Source: Artemia franciscana
Lineage: Eukaryota; Arthropoda; Branchiopoda; Anostraca; Artemiidae
Reading direction: 5' to 3'
NCBI RefSeq assembly: GCF_032884065.1
Contig: NW_027062997.1
Span: 1-64,000, forward strand
Length of the DNA: 64,000 nucleotides
The translations under genes were made by a program, and so were the position numbers. Within the stretch, counting starts at the first letter, position 1; each line of letters begins with the position of its first letter. Shown here in pieces: positions 15,001 to 27,110 of the stretch. The notes under the pieces are model-generated. The model made no database searches. It was not told the DNA's origin and saw nothing but the letters and a program-made list of their open reading frames with translations.

Positions 15001-18000
15001 TAATATCTTCATTTTTTCCCCAGACATAGCTATTACCCTCGAAAACTAAAACTTTTGAAATAGGAAAAGAGCCTTTAATCACATTCTTTACCATTTACAA
15101 TCATAAAATGGTCTAATATCTTCATTTTTTCAACATATGTAGCTATTACCCTCGAAAACTAAAACTTTTGAAATAGGAAAAGAGCCTTTAATCACATTCT
15201 TTACCATTTGCAATCATAAAATAGTCTAATATCTTCATTTTTTCAACATACGTAGCTATTAATCTCAAAAACTATAACTTTTGAAATAGGAAAAGAGCCT
15301 TTAATCACATTCTTTACCATGTGCAATCATAAAATAGTCTAATATCATCATTTTTTCAACATACGTAGCTATTACCCTCAAAAACTAAACCTTTTGACAT
15401 AGGAAAAGAGCCTTTAATCACATTCTTTACCATTTGCAATCATAAAATAGTCTAATATCTTCATTTTTTCAACATACGTAGCTATTACCCTCGAAAACTA
15501 AAACTTTTGAAATAGGAAAAGAGCCTTTAATCACATTCTTTACCATTTGCAATCATAAAATAGTCTAATATCTTCATTTTTTCAACATACGTAGATATTA
15601 CCCCCGAAAACTAAAACTTTAGAAATAGGAAAAGAGCCTTTAATCACATTCTTTACCATATGCAATCATAAAATAGTCTAATATCTTCATTTTTTCAACA
15701 TACGTAGCTATTACCCTCGAAAACTAAAACTTTTGACATAGGAAAAGAGCCTTTAATCACATTATTTACCATGTGCAATCATAAAATAGTCTAATATCTT
15801 CATTTTTTCATCATACGTAGCTATTACCCTCGAAAACTAAAACTTTTGAAATAGGAAAAGAGCGTTTAACCACATTCTTTACCATGTGCAATCACAAAAT
15901 AGTCTAATATCTTCATTTTTTCAACATATGTAGCTATTACCCTCGAAAACTAAAACTTTTGACATAGGAAAAGAGCCTTTAATCACATTCTTTACCATGT
16001 GCAATCATAAAATAGTCTAATATCTTCATTTTTTCAACATACATAGCTATTACCCTCGAAAACTAAAACTTTTGAAATAGGAAAAGAGCCTTTAATCACA
16101 TTCTTTACCATTTGCAATCATAAAATTGTCTAATATCTTGATTTTTTCAACATACGTAGCTATTACCCTCGAAAACTAAAACTTTTGACATAGGAAAAGA
16201 GTCTTTAATCACATTTTTTACCATTTGCAATCATAAAATAGTCTAATAACTTCATTTTTTCAACATACGTAGCTATTACCCTCGAAAACTAAAACTTTTG
16301 ACATAGGAAAAGAGCCTTTAATCACATTCTTTACCATTTGCAATCATAAAATAGTCTAATATCTTCATTTTTTCCACAGACAAAGCTATTACACTCGAAA
16401 ACTAAAACTTTGAAATAGGAAAAGAGCCTTTAATCACATTCTTTACCATGTGCAATCATAAAATAGTCTAATATCTTCATTTTGTCCACAGACCTAGCTA
16501 TTACAAAGAATGTGATAGCTATCACATTCTTTACCATTTGCAACCATAAAATAGTCTAATATCGAAAATCGAAAACTAAAACTTTTGACATAGGAAAAGA
16601 GCCTTTAATCACATTCTTTACCATTTGCAATCATAAAAAGGTCTAATATCTTCATTTTTTCAACATACGTAGCTATTACCCTCGAAAACTAAAACTTTTG
16701 AAATAGGAAAAGAGCCTTTAATCACATTCTTTACCATTTGCAATCATAAAATAGTCTAATAACTTCATTTTTTCAACATACGTAGCTATTACCCTCGAAA
16801 ACTAAAACTTTTGAAATAGGAAAAGAGCCTTTAATCACATTCTTTAACATGTGCAATCATAAAATTGTCTAATATCTTCATTTTTTCAACATACGTAGCT
16901 ATTACCCTCGAAAACTAAAACTTTTGAAATAGGAAAAGAGCCTTTAATCACATTCTTTACCATTTGCAATCATAAAATAGTCTAATATCTTCATGTTTTC
17001 AACATACGTAGCTATTACCCTCGAAAAATAAAACTTTTGAAATAGGAAAAGAGCCTTTAATCACATTCTTTACCATGTGCAATCATAAAATTGTCTAATA
17101 TCTTCATTTTTTCCACAGACAAAGCTATTACCCTCGAAAACTAAAACTTTTGACATAGGAAAAGAGCCTTTAATCACATTCTTTACCATGTGCAATCATT
17201 AAATAGTCTAATATCTTCATTTTTTCCACAGACAAAGCTATTACCCTCGAAAACTAAAACTTTTAACATAGGAAAAGAGCCTTTAATCACATTCTTTACC
17301 ATTTGCAATCATAAAATAGTCTAATATCATCATTTTTTCAACATACATAGCTATTACCCTCGAAAACTAAAACTTTTGAAATAGAAAAGAGCCTTTAATC
17401 ACATTCTTTACCATGTGCAATCAAAAATTGTCTAATATCTTCATTTTTTCCACAGACAAAGCTATTACCCTCGAAAACTAAAACTTTTGGAAAGGAGCCT
17501 TTAATCACATTCTTTACCATGTGCAATCATAAAATAGTCTAATATCTTCATTTTTTCAACATACGTAGCTATTACCCTCGAAAACTAAAACTTTTGACAT
17601 AGGAAAAGAGCCTTTAATCACATTCTTTACCATGTGCAATCATAAAATAGTCTAATATCTTCATTTTTTCCCCAGACATAGCTATTACCCTCGAAAACTA
17701 AAACTTTTGAAATAGGAAAAGAGCCTTTAATCACATTCTTTACCATTTGCAATCATAAAATGGTCTAATATCTTCATTTTTTCAACATATGTAGCTATTA
17801 CCCTCGAAAACTAAAACTTTTGAAATAGGAAAAGAGCCTTTAATCACATTCTTTACCATTTGCAATCATAAAATAGTCTAATATCTTCATTTTTTCAACA
17901 TACGTAGCTATTAATCTCAAAAACTATAACTTTTGAAATAGGAAAAGAGCCTTTAATCACATTCTTTACCATGTGCAATCATAAAATAGTCTAATATCTT

Positions 18001-18169
18001 CATTTTTTCAACATACGTAGCTATTACCCTCGAAAACTAAAACTTTTGACATAGGAAAAGAGCCTTTAATCACATTCTTTACCATTTGCAATCATAAAAT
18101 AGTCTAATATCTTCATTTTTTTTAACATACGTTGCTATTACCCTCGAAAACTAAAACTTTTGAAATAGA
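1..18169 (+). repeat. 113-bp tandem satellite array, main arm (about 161 copies)
   Basis: The monomer is about 113 bp: the motif TAGTCTAATATC recurs at 3, 116, 228 and 341 and continues to about 18.1 kb. The array runs off the left edge of the window, so its true size is unknown. Copies are closely similar, and the same substitutions recur: GAAATAGG or GACATAGG, CCATTTGC or CCATGTGC, and CAACATACGTAGC or CCACAGACATAGC. Short monomers lack 6 bp in the stretch CTTTTGGAAAGGAGCC (near 8412, 11005, 13708, 14832 and 17485). No open frame of useful length exists in either strand. No CENP-B-box-like motif was recognised. Centromeric or heterochromatic satellite is possible but not shown by the sequence. 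Confidence 0.98.
16490..16585. repeat. Rearranged satellite monomers with a micro-inversion
   Basis: Here the regular monomer order breaks. A piece of the CACATTCTTTACC segment is present in reverse complement immediately before its normal orientation, giving a perfect 28-bp palindrome at 16505-16532. At 16559-16575 the stretch from ATATC to CGAAAACTAAAAC has lost about 40 bp and a GAAAATC is duplicated. This is the only place in the main arm where I saw the order of monomer segments disturbed. Confidence 0.85.
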
Positions 18170-18203
18170 AAATGTTTTTGAAATTTTGCAATTTTGAATT
18201 GCA
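18170..18203. repeat. Joint between oppositely oriented satellite arms
   Basis: The forward arm stops after CTTTTGAAATAG at 18169. The next 34 bp are T-rich and not monomer sequence. The reverse-complement arm then starts at GATGGTAAAGAATG (18204). The two arms stop at different points of the monomer, so this is not a simple perfect palindrome centre. It may be a real inversion breakpoint or an assembly join. Confidence 0.85.
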
Positions 18204-19663
18204 GATGGTAAAGAATGTGATTAAAGGCCCTTTTCCTATTTCAAAAGTCTTAGTTTTCGAGGGTAATAGCTACGTATGTTGAAAAAATGAAGATATTAGA
18301 CTATTTTATGATTGCAAATGGTAAAGAATGTGATTAAAGGCTCTTTTCCTATTTCAAAAGTTTTAGTTTTCGAGGGTAATAGCTTTGTCTGTGGAAAAAA
18401 TGAAGATATTAGACAATTTTATGGTTGCACATGGTAAAGAATGTGATGAAAGGCTCTTTTCCTATTTCAAAAGTTTTAGTTTTCGAGGGTAATAGCTACG
18501 TATGTTGAAAAAATGAAGATATTAGACTATTTTATGATTGCAAATGGTAAAGAATGTTATTAAAGGCTCTTTTCCTATTTCAAAAGTTTTAGTTTTCGAG
18601 GGTAATAGCTACGTATGTTGAAAAAATGAAGATATTAGACTATTTTATGATTGCAAATGGTAAAGAATGTGATTAATGGCTCTTTTCCTATTTCAAAAGT
18701 TTAGTTTTCGTGGGTAATAGCTACGTATGTTGAAAAAATGAAGATATTAGACTATTTTATGATTGCACATGGTAAAGAATGTGATTAAAGGCTCTTTTCC
18801 TATTTCAAAAGTTTTAGTTTTCGAGGGTAATAGCTACGTATGTTGAAAAAATGAAGATATTAGACAATTTTATGATTGCACATGGTAAAGAATGTGATTA
18901 AAGGCTCTTTTCCTATTTCAAAAGTTTTAGTTTTCGAGGGTAATAGCTACGTATGTTGATAAAATGAAGATATTAGACAATTTTATGATTGCACATGGTA
19001 AAGAATGTGATTAAAGGCTCTTTTCCTATTTCAAAAGTTTTAGTTTTCGAGGGTAATAGCTACGTATTTTGAAAAAATGAAGATATTAGACTATTTTATG
19101 ATTGCAAATGGTAAAGAATGTGATTAAAAGCTCTTTTCCTATTTCAAAAGTTTTAGTTTTCGAGGCTAATAGCTACGTATGTTGAAAAAATGAAGATATT
19201 AGACTATTTTATGATTGCAAATGGTAAAGAATGTGATTAAAGGTTCTTTTCCTATTTCAAAAGTTTTAGTTTTTGAGGGTAATAGCTATGTATGTTGAAA
19301 AAATGAAGATATTAGACAATTTTATGATTGCAAATGGTAAAGAATGTGATTAAAGGATCTTTTCCTATTTCAAAAGTTTTAGTTTTCGAGGGTAATAGCT
19401 ACGTATGTTGAAAAAATGAAGATATTAGACAATTTTTTGATTGCACATGGTAAAGAATGTGATTAAAGGCTCTTTTCCTATTTCAAAAATTTTAGTTTTC
19501 GAGGGTAATAGCTACGTATGTTGAAAAAAATGAAGATATTAGACAATTTTATGATTGCACATGGTAAAGAATGTGATTAAAGGCTCTTTTCCTATTTCAA
19601 AAGTTTTAGTTTTCGTGGGTAATAGCTACGTATGTTGAAAAAATGAAGATATTAGACTATTTT
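18204..19663 (-). repeat. 113-bp satellite array, inverted arm (about 13 copies)
   Basis: The same monomer as the main arm is present in reverse complement (TAGACTATTTTATGATTGC and so on) at 113-bp spacing. It carries the same variant classes, including the CTTTGTCTGTGG form near 18383 and the CACATGG form. The last copy stops at 19663 inside the TAGACTATTTTA segment and gives way abruptly to single-copy AT-rich DNA. Sharing of variant types with the main arm indicates that the two arms are one satellite population. Confidence 0.97.
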
Positions 19664-20168
19664 AAATAGTTAAAAAAAGACCTTTCTTTTGATTTTTGTT
19701 AAGAATAGATCTATCCAATACCACAGAATCCAATTGTATGAGCAGTCAAAATACAGGGTGCAAGTTAAAGCTATTTCATAATTGCTTATTTCAGAGGGAA
19801 AGTAATCCGATTTTTTTTTTAAGTTATTTGCAATTCTTCCCAAATTCCTCTTATAATTGCACTTCGGCGAAAATGCTGTTCTCAAACTATCTGCTCCCCA
19901 AAAATATTTTTTTTTTTAGTTCACAATTCCTTTCGTTCATATCGAAGAAGCAGATAACGTTGCTCTAATATAATTGATAATTTCAGTCCCAAATATTATT
20001 TATAAAAATATTCTTCAAGAATACCTGCAAGATTATTTACTTTTAATAAATCTAGTTCAGTCTCTCTTTGAAGATCTCTCCAAGTTAAGATTAGTATTTT
20101 GATTAAAGCAAAATACTTATGGATGTAATATAAATAAGTTTTTTTTTTAACTACTTTTATTATTTTAG
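19664..20168. other. AT-rich single-copy sequence, probably intron
   Basis: This stretch links the satellite to the YEATS exon. Short open frames on both strands have no recognisable product. It ends in a T-rich polypyrimidine stretch and TTTTAG, which forms the acceptor of the following exon, so at least its 3' part is likely intron. Confidence 0.5.
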
Positions 20169-20386
20169 CTATATGCAAGGCTCCGTTTACGATAAGAGAG
20201 ACTGGCTACGGGTGTTTTAATATAAATATTGAATTGCATTACAGAATCCCAATGAGGAAGAGTAATAGATTTAAACATTATTTGGAGCTGCACAACAAAA
20301 TAGAGTGCCTGAATTTTAAGACACACACCATCATTTTTAAAAATATTGATGGTCATTGGAAGGACAAACTATTGAAAGCGGGTGCC
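20169..20386 (+). CDS. Exon encoding the second half of a YEATS domain (AF9/ENL/ear type)
   Basis: The exon is 218 bp: two bases completing a split codon, then 72 codons. It is bounded by a polypyrimidine tract with TTTTAG (AG at 20167-20168) and by the donor GTAAGT at 20387. The reading gives ICKAPFTIRETGYGCF near the start and FKNIDGHWKDKLLKAGA at the end. These match the AF9/ENL/ear pattern in order: PP(Y)-ESGYAGF, a strand ending in EV/EL-Y, a central basic stretch, and the closing F..KLLKAGG motif. YEATS domains are nuclear readers of acylated histone lysine, and AF9/ENL proteins act in elongation and DOT1L complexes. The conserved GY and F of the binding loop (ETGYGCF) are kept. Reading frame and both splice sites are intact, so this exon may be functional. 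The first half of the domain is not upstream on this strand: within 500 bp the satellite begins. A matching first half lies on the opposite strand at 60290-60464. The exon could belong to a rearranged single gene or to a paralogue or pseudogene copy. Confidence 0.85.
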
Positions 20387-23000
20387 GTAAGTTCTTTTTA
20401 CCAATTTAAGATCATTTGTTGTTTTTAAAGTTAATCAGTGGTTGGGTTAAAAGCTATGTTTAAACTATAAGTTTTAACTTTATTGAGGAGGCTTACCTTA
20501 TTCAAGAGAAAATAATAACACTGATATTGAGATAGTTTTAAATTTTTTTGGGCCAAGAATTTTCACACTATTTAACACATAATAAAAAATTGTAGCAAAT
20601 ATATTTTAATTACTCTCTGTTTATCAATATTAATAAACAAACCAGCGTCATTTATCGTTTGCTTTTCTTGCAATTTTCCATCCTTCTTAAGTGTGTTTTT
20701 CTCAAAAACTTTCATCAGAACTGTTATAATATTTTTTCTGAAACAGTAATTATACTTATTTTTCTTTATTATTGCAACGATGAAATTTCAATAAATGTCA
20801 AATGTTATAAGGACAATCAAGTCTCATTGTTGATAAGGGCCATCAAAAATGTAAGCCGAAGCTAAAACTGGACCACTAATTGTATCACCTTTACTAATTA
20901 GTCTGCTTAAAGCTAATCTGCATTCAGTTTTAAGGTTGTCTTCACTTTCTGTTATTGGGTCACTATAAGAACACATGGATGAGAATCGGATCCCTTTTCA
21001 ATTCCCTTTTTCTTCTTGTTCCACTTTCCGTTGCCTTTTTAAAATTAGTTCTGAGCCAAAGACAAAAAGCAGGAGCTTTACCCTTTATTGGCTTTACAAG
21101 CTTGTTATAATCAAACAAAATCAATACAAATTATATTTTCATTAATGTTATGAAACACATCAAATTTGAGAGATGAAAAAATATTTCTCTATGGAACTGG
21201 TTAATGTGAACCAGTCCCCGAGTCATCATCCCCAAGCCTATGGCTGCAGACGGAGTTATGCTGAATTAATAATTAACAGAATATGTAGCAGATGAGCTGT
21301 CCTAATCCTGAGACCACTTGAAGATAAACTCTCCCAAACCAAAGATTTACCAAGCGGTCAAAGAGTAAAGATGGCTCATTTCTTCCCCAAGTCTTCGATA
21401 GGAAATTTTTCTCAGAGCAATAAGGAAGAAAAGTTACTTCTTAGCAAAGACACTATCCAGTTAAATTTATAAAACACATACAGATTAAATGTTAAATAGA
21501 TAAAAAATGTACATGCAGGAAACAAACTGAAAATTAAGTAGTGAAAAACTAAGGTAGTCAGCAATGATCTGCTTCAAACGACAGTAGTGTACTGTAAACC
21601 ATCTTTTGGGTAGTTGATGGCAAGTCGAATAGGCTCGGTTTTTTTTAGTAGCTCACCATTATAGTGCAAATATATCCCTTTTACTCCTTTCAACTCCCAC
21701 ACCCGTTATTGGAAACTAAATCTCTCAGATGAACTATGTACTGCTTTAAAAGTCCGGTGCATTGTATCATTCAGTTGCATGTGATTTGAAAATGGCGGCT
21801 TAGAAGTTAAGAAAATTTACCCATTAAACCGCCATTGTTTAAACCGCCATTATTAATTAACTACAAGGAAAATGTTGGTATATATCGTATTTTGAAAATA
21901 AGATGTGATCATGTTAGAATAAAAGAAATGCAAGGAAAATAGAGAAATCATTAAAATACATAATCCTATACAAAATACATAATATTTCGTTCCTTTTAGG
22001 GAAAAAAGTTAAAACGCCAAAGAGATGTCACTAATTTATATTTGGGAAGAACACCGAATTAGGAAATGAACAGAATATTGGAGTTCTCCTCTGATTTCTA
22101 TCCTATCAGTAACTTCAATGGAAACTTCTGGGAGTGGTTATAAAACCTAAAATATGCTGACTATGCCTCACTCCCCATCTTTTGAGCTTCGCATAACATC
22201 TGTAAACTTTTTTTGCTTTCAAACCTGTGCCTTTTTTCTAATAGGCAGTATTTAATCCCACCGTTTCTATAATCAAAAAACAAAAAAGGAAATTACAACA
22301 AATTTTGACAGTTTCAATAAAACAACAATAAAATTTTGAGAGGAAACAAGACCTCTGATATGATTTGAATTTGTAAGACTGAAAAATGGCGCTAGTGTCG
22401 GCAAAAAAACAATTATTGTCCAATTTTATGTAATACTTTAGGAAAATAACAACTCCTAAAGTATTTTGTAACAACCAGGTGTACATAAAGGGTTAATATT
22501 CAACAACACCTGCTGTTTGCTAAGGCCCGATTGGAACTGGTTGCTGGGGTCTAGCTAGACATATAATGCAATCACTACTTTTTGGGTACGTGCCGTTGAT
22601 AACCTGTTTGAAATAATGTGATTGTTTTACTGCGGTATTTTACTCAATAGTCCTCAAAACCTTTATTATTCTAATAGCAATATTAAGACGCACGGTAAAA
22701 TTCTGTTTTTATTTTGTTACCTTCTGTTATCTTGTTATCAAGTTCTATCTTGTCTTATCCTTTATCATCTTGCTTTTATTTTGTTTATATTATTTCGTTT
22801 TTATTTCTGTTCTTATTTATTTTGTTTTTATTTTGTACTTTCGTAATATTATTCTGTATTTGTGCAGCTTATACCTTTTATAAAGCTTTTATTAAAATTT
22901 ATCTTAATTGCAGGTAATTCACCAAAATAAAAAAAAAGGAAAAACCCCTGGTATATGTTTAATTTCTCTTTGAATAATATACTTTTGTCAAAAAAATTCA
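20387..23000. other. AT-rich non-coding stretch
   Basis: No further exon of the YEATS or Ig genes was recognised here. Open frames are short and of low complexity, for example the F/L/Y-rich frame at 22622-22917, which comes from T-rich DNA. A local duplication of AAACCGCCATT occurs at 21824-21850. Nothing else is supported. Confidence 0.5.
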
Positions 23001-23009
23001 ACAGCTTTA

Positions 23010-23235
23010 TAATTTCAAACAGTTCATGGCAACGACTCTAAATAAGGAGAGACTTGGCTTAATAGTAACCAAAACTCTAAAAGGCAGAATTTTGATGTCA
23101 TTAAGAACGTTAAAGTAATTATCATATTATGCTGCTTTCAATATATATGATTCAGGTTTAATGTTAACTTTCAAAAGCTACAAGCCTGAGAAAATTTCAA
23201 TGATTTTCGAGAAGGGGTTGAACAACCTATATATT
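23010..23235 (-). repeat. Fragment of dispersed palindromic repeat family, 3' end, reverse orientation
   Basis: The sequence reads AGTAACCAAAACTCTAAAA and then, further on, GCCTGAGAAAATTT. These are the reverse complement of the terminal part of the 28.4-30.1 kb copy. It is diverged and truncated, and the joining sequence is interrupted at about 23100-23150. Confidence 0.7.
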
Positions 23236-23474
23236 AAAAGAATCTGAATGAAAAGAGTGTCATTAGATTCAGCTTATCCAAAAACCAGGGGTATCATATT
23301 TTTGGGGGCTTGGGGGGATTTTCCCCCAATTTGGAGAAAAAATTATTATATAGCCCATGTCCATTGACTCTCTGGATGGAGATACTGTTTGTCCCTCCAA
23401 TAAAATACCAGAGCTCCACCCCTGCAGAGAAACTTAGGGTAGAAATTTCAGGCTCCTATATGAAAATTAAACAA

Positions 23475-24410
23475 AAAATAAGTTTTTTCAACTGAAAGTA
23501 AGGAGTGACATTAAAAATTAAAACGAACAGAAATTATTCCGTATATGAAAGGGGTTGTACCCCTTCTCAACGTCCCACTGTCTACGCTAAAGTTTGAATA
23601 TTTGTCATAGATCTACTTTTTAAAACAATTAAAAACTTCAGCGTAAAGAGCGGAACGTTGAGGAGGGGAGAGCTTGTTTTTTATTTAATAAACTTGTTTT
23701 TATTTAATATCTGAATGTTTTAAATTAATATATGTTTTGATTTTGACTAACCGCACAGGAATAATTAAAATGAAATTTGCATATTATTTTTTTGGCTAAA
23801 TGGCTTTCTCATAATTTTGATCGGACGTGCTGCCCTCCAATTTTTGGTTACTTAATAATACGACCAGAACTTTTTATATTTTTACGAACGTTTTTATTTG
23901 CAATGAAAATACGCAGCTTCCGAATTAACTTACGTAACGAACTTCTATATTTGTACGTTTTTATTACATATATAAGATACATATATATTCACCCCCTCGA
24001 CAATACCTCGCTCTTTACACTAAAGCTTGAATTTTGCCCCAATTCTTTCAAAATGTCCATGAATCACAAAGGCAGTAAAATAAATAGTTGAAATTTCAAA
24101 AACACTTTAGTGTAAACAGCGAGGTGTTGAGGAGGAGACAAACGCCCTCATATATATAATGATTTCTGTTTGTTTTAAGTTTTAATGCTGCTCTTTACTT
24201 CCAGTTGAAAACTTTTCTTATGTATTTTTTCATTGTTTTTTTTTAATAATGCTAGAAAATCCTGCGCCCCCTTCATAGAAATTCTCTCACGATAAATTCC
24301 TCCATTGAAACATCCTCCCTAGTAAAATCTTATTCGTTCCGAACATCTTTCATTTTACTCATTATCCAGTACACTAGAGTTTATCCCTTGTTGGGATTTA
24401 ATGTTCATTT
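23475..24410 (+). repeat. Partial copy of the dispersed palindromic repeat family
   Basis: It starts with the AAGTAAGGAGTGACATT 5' signature and continues through the foldback (CTACGCTAAAGTTTG, then CTTCAGCGTAAAGAGCGG). It then holds the GCATATTATTTTTTTGGC, TTACGTAACGAACTT and second foldback segments found in the same order in the 28.4-30.1 kb copy. It lacks the 3' third. Confidence 0.85.
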
Positions 24411-25489
24411 AGTTCTGATTTGATTGCAAGGAACTTACTCATACATAAAGAGGGAATTGTATTGTGGAAGAAAACTTTTCAGACAAAGGCAGCTGCTTTT
24501 TCCATGTAGACTCCTAATATATCAGTTTTTATGTATATTACGGTTCAGAATTTCAATTTTACCCCGAATGCCCTTAAGGAGGGGTTCTGTGAGGTCCAAA
24601 TTCTTTATTTATGCTCCAAAGGAGTGTTTTCCAACCCATAGAAATGCCCTATAAAACACATTGATTTTTTGATTTTTCCTTATATGCAAAACGTATACTC
24701 TTTTATCCCCTGCTCTTGTCCCAGACTTCCAAATTGTCAGAATTATAGATAAGATTTTACTAATAATACTATGTTTAGACATCTTCTACATAGATTAATG
24801 GGGACAGAGGACCATGAGAAATAAAATAACTGCTACAAAGTAAAGAAATAACATTCCCGAGGACAGTGATAATAGCGTGTCATAATTAATGTCTCATAAT
24901 AGCATTTATCTTAATCATTATGACACAGCCCTTATAATTAGTATCTCAGTTTTACCATTACCAACAGAATAACTGGCAGAGAACTAACAAAACGACATAT
25001 CTGAGCTGAACTTTAAAATATTCCAAATCAAAGTCGCAATATATATGAGGTGCACCAAGAAACTTTGAATAATTTCAAAATGCACTGAGTGGCAGACAAT
25101 CTTTCTCTTTGTATGATCTCTATAAAACTAATCGATCTCATTGACATTTGATCAGACTTAGGATCTTATCTCGAAAATACATGCCACTCAATTTTATATT
25201 TTTATTTGTTTTTTTATCGTGCGAATGGGACAGTAGGAAAAAATATAGAAATAAATAACTGAATAAGTAAGCTATTCAAGTGGCGCTGTAGAACCTAGAT
25301 TTTCTGTATACGTTGGAGTAAGATAAAATCAGCCCCTTAATAAGATACTGAAGGTCTTTTAACAAATTGAAAAATAAATAAATGTAAGGCCACTTATGGA
25401 AGCATAACTTTTGTGATGGCCAAATGTGAGGCCAGTTTTGTTTTTGTCGAGTAAATTTAAAATTAATAATTCAAAATGTGAATAAAGAT
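24411..25489. other. Non-coding stretch without recognised features
   Basis: AT-rich sequence with short chance frames. The 24424-24654 frame has no family resemblance and no splice context that I could support. No other signal was seen. Confidence 0.45.
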
Positions 25490-25990
25490 TATAACAGTTG
25501 CAACGGTAGTAAGCACCCTGGTAAGAGACAATCACGCCTCATAGTAAAAAACAAAATAGCCACTAAATCCTAAAATTAGATTAAATCTTAAAAATGAAGT
25601 ACAAAATGAGAACCGTCTTGTCAAAAACCCTTATGTAGGAAACTTACAGCTCGTTGGCTTGAATATCAAATAAATCCACTGGCTTGAAAATATACGAAAC
25701 TTTGCTTGAAAAACGATATTCGACATTGACGGCATCTTTTTTCCTTTTTTTCCTCCACAGCTAGTGGGGCACTAGAAAATCATAGCGAGCTGTTTGATGG
25801 CTCTTTTTCTGGAATCTTTTGTAATGAAAAAAAAATATATTTATAAATTTTTGCGACAAAACTGTATTTCCATATACAAGATTCATGAATGACACCATAA
25901 TCTTAGGTTTTAACCATATAGGATGTGAAATTAAATGCAGTATTATGATGTTATCTATAAAGTTATCAGTATATTTTAACATATTTTCTC
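25490..25990 (+). repeat. Second dispersed repeat family, copy 1
   Basis: This shares an ordered series of segments with 26027-26560: GTAAGAGACAATCACG, a middle segment CTTATGTAGGAAACTTACAG, ACTTGAAAA-type stretches, GGGCACTAGAAAATCATAG and TGGCTC. The two copies are about 535 bp apart in the same orientation and diverged. The family is unidentified. Confidence 0.75.
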
Positions 25991-26026
25991 TTCAGAATCG
26001 CTAAAGTTATATCTGAGTATCAGGGT

Positions 26027-26560
26027 TGCAGTGGTTGCCTGCAACCTAAAAAGAGACAAACACGTCCAATACTAATAAATATAGTAGCTTATAACTCCTA
26101 AAAATAGAGTAGAACTGAAATATTGAGTTTACTTTTAGAATCACCTCTTCTGAAACCCTTGTGTAGGAAACTTACAGCTCCTTTGTTTTAGTAACGAAGA
26201 TAATCCATTTACTTGAAAAACATGAAAAGCTGCTTGAACTATGGTATTCTGCATCGAGGGCATTTTCCCCCTCTCAGATAGATGGGCACTTGAAAATCAT
26301 AGAGCGCTACTTAATGGCTCATCTTAATGGAAACTGCTACATCTAGTGCTTTTTGTAATTAAAAACTAAAAGTTTTTAAAATAGAATAGCTTTTTACGAA
26401 AATTTTTAAAATAGAATAAGTTTTTAAAAGAAAAACTTAATTTCTATGCACAAGCTTGATGAATGATGACGTCATAATCGTATATATGACGTAATAAGCG
26501 AATGTAATATTATACATTTATACGTTTATCTTTCGAAAATATAATTTTATTTATTTTAGT
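26027..26560 (+). repeat. Second dispersed repeat family, copy 2
   Basis: Diverged direct copy of 25490-25990. AGAGACAAACACGTCCAATACTAA, GTGTAGGAAACTTACAGCTC and GGGCACTTGAAAATCATAGAG are the clearest shared segments. The two copies are nearly adjacent, as in a local duplication. Confidence 0.75.
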
Positions 26561-27035
26561 TCTCAGTTAAGGATCGCCAATGTTATTATGTAACGTAATC
26601 TGCAAAAATATTAATGGTGTCTGAGCAATAAGCAATAATTATAATTTGTAGTTAAAACTAGAAAAATACTTGAAAATTTTAAAATCAGTTTTGTTTAACT
26701 ATGTTCTAACTACTCGATGCGTGATTTTGTGGGACTGATTTTAAACATTGACACGATTTCAACAAGTGAACATAAGAAAAGAAAGTATGACAGAGAAAGG
26801 TGTAAGAGTCAAGTGATCCAAATATATAATTTAAGAAAAGAGAACTATGGAAAAAAATAGAGATAAAATCCTGAAATAATAGAGAATAAATCAAAAGTCT
26901 ATTAAAAAAAGATTTTTCCATAAAGGTTCGATATAGTTCGTCATAAATGGTGTCAGTCAAAAGAATCTCATGTAATAGTTATTAGTATGTAATTTATTTA
27001 GACTTTAAGTTGACAAATGTTTCAAAATTGCCTGT
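26561..27035. other. Non-coding stretch without recognised features
   Basis: AT-rich. The minus-strand frame at 26706-26960 is F/S/L-rich and matches no family I know. Nothing further is supported. Confidence 0.4.
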
Positions 27036-27110
27036 CCCAGGAATTGAACCTGGGACCAAAGTGGTAGCTTTGAGGCTGTTGAAGCTGCAAGCGGCAGCTT
27101 GCAGCCTAGT
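27036..27110 (-). repeat. tRNA-like T-arm/B-box sequence, possible SINE relic
   Basis: On the minus strand TCCCAGGTTCAATTCCTGGGA forms a T-stem and loop with a near-canonical pol III B box (GGTTCAATTCC). A complete cloverleaf with matching acceptor stem and A box is not convincing, so this is not called as a tRNA gene. A SINE head or tRNA pseudogene is more likely. Confidence 0.4.

Noticed and set aside
1..18169. CRISPR-like regular repeat
   Set aside because: The units abut directly with no variable spacers, the whole 113-bp unit is conserved, and the genome context is eukaryotic. It is a satellite.
22622..22917. Membrane-protein-like hydrophobic frames
   Set aside because: F/L/Y/I-rich readings arise from T-rich low-complexity DNA; no start context, splice signals or conserved pattern.
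27030..27110. Intact tRNA gene
   Set aside because: Only the T arm with B box is convincing. I could not form a matching acceptor stem, D arm and anticodon arm of standard lengths.
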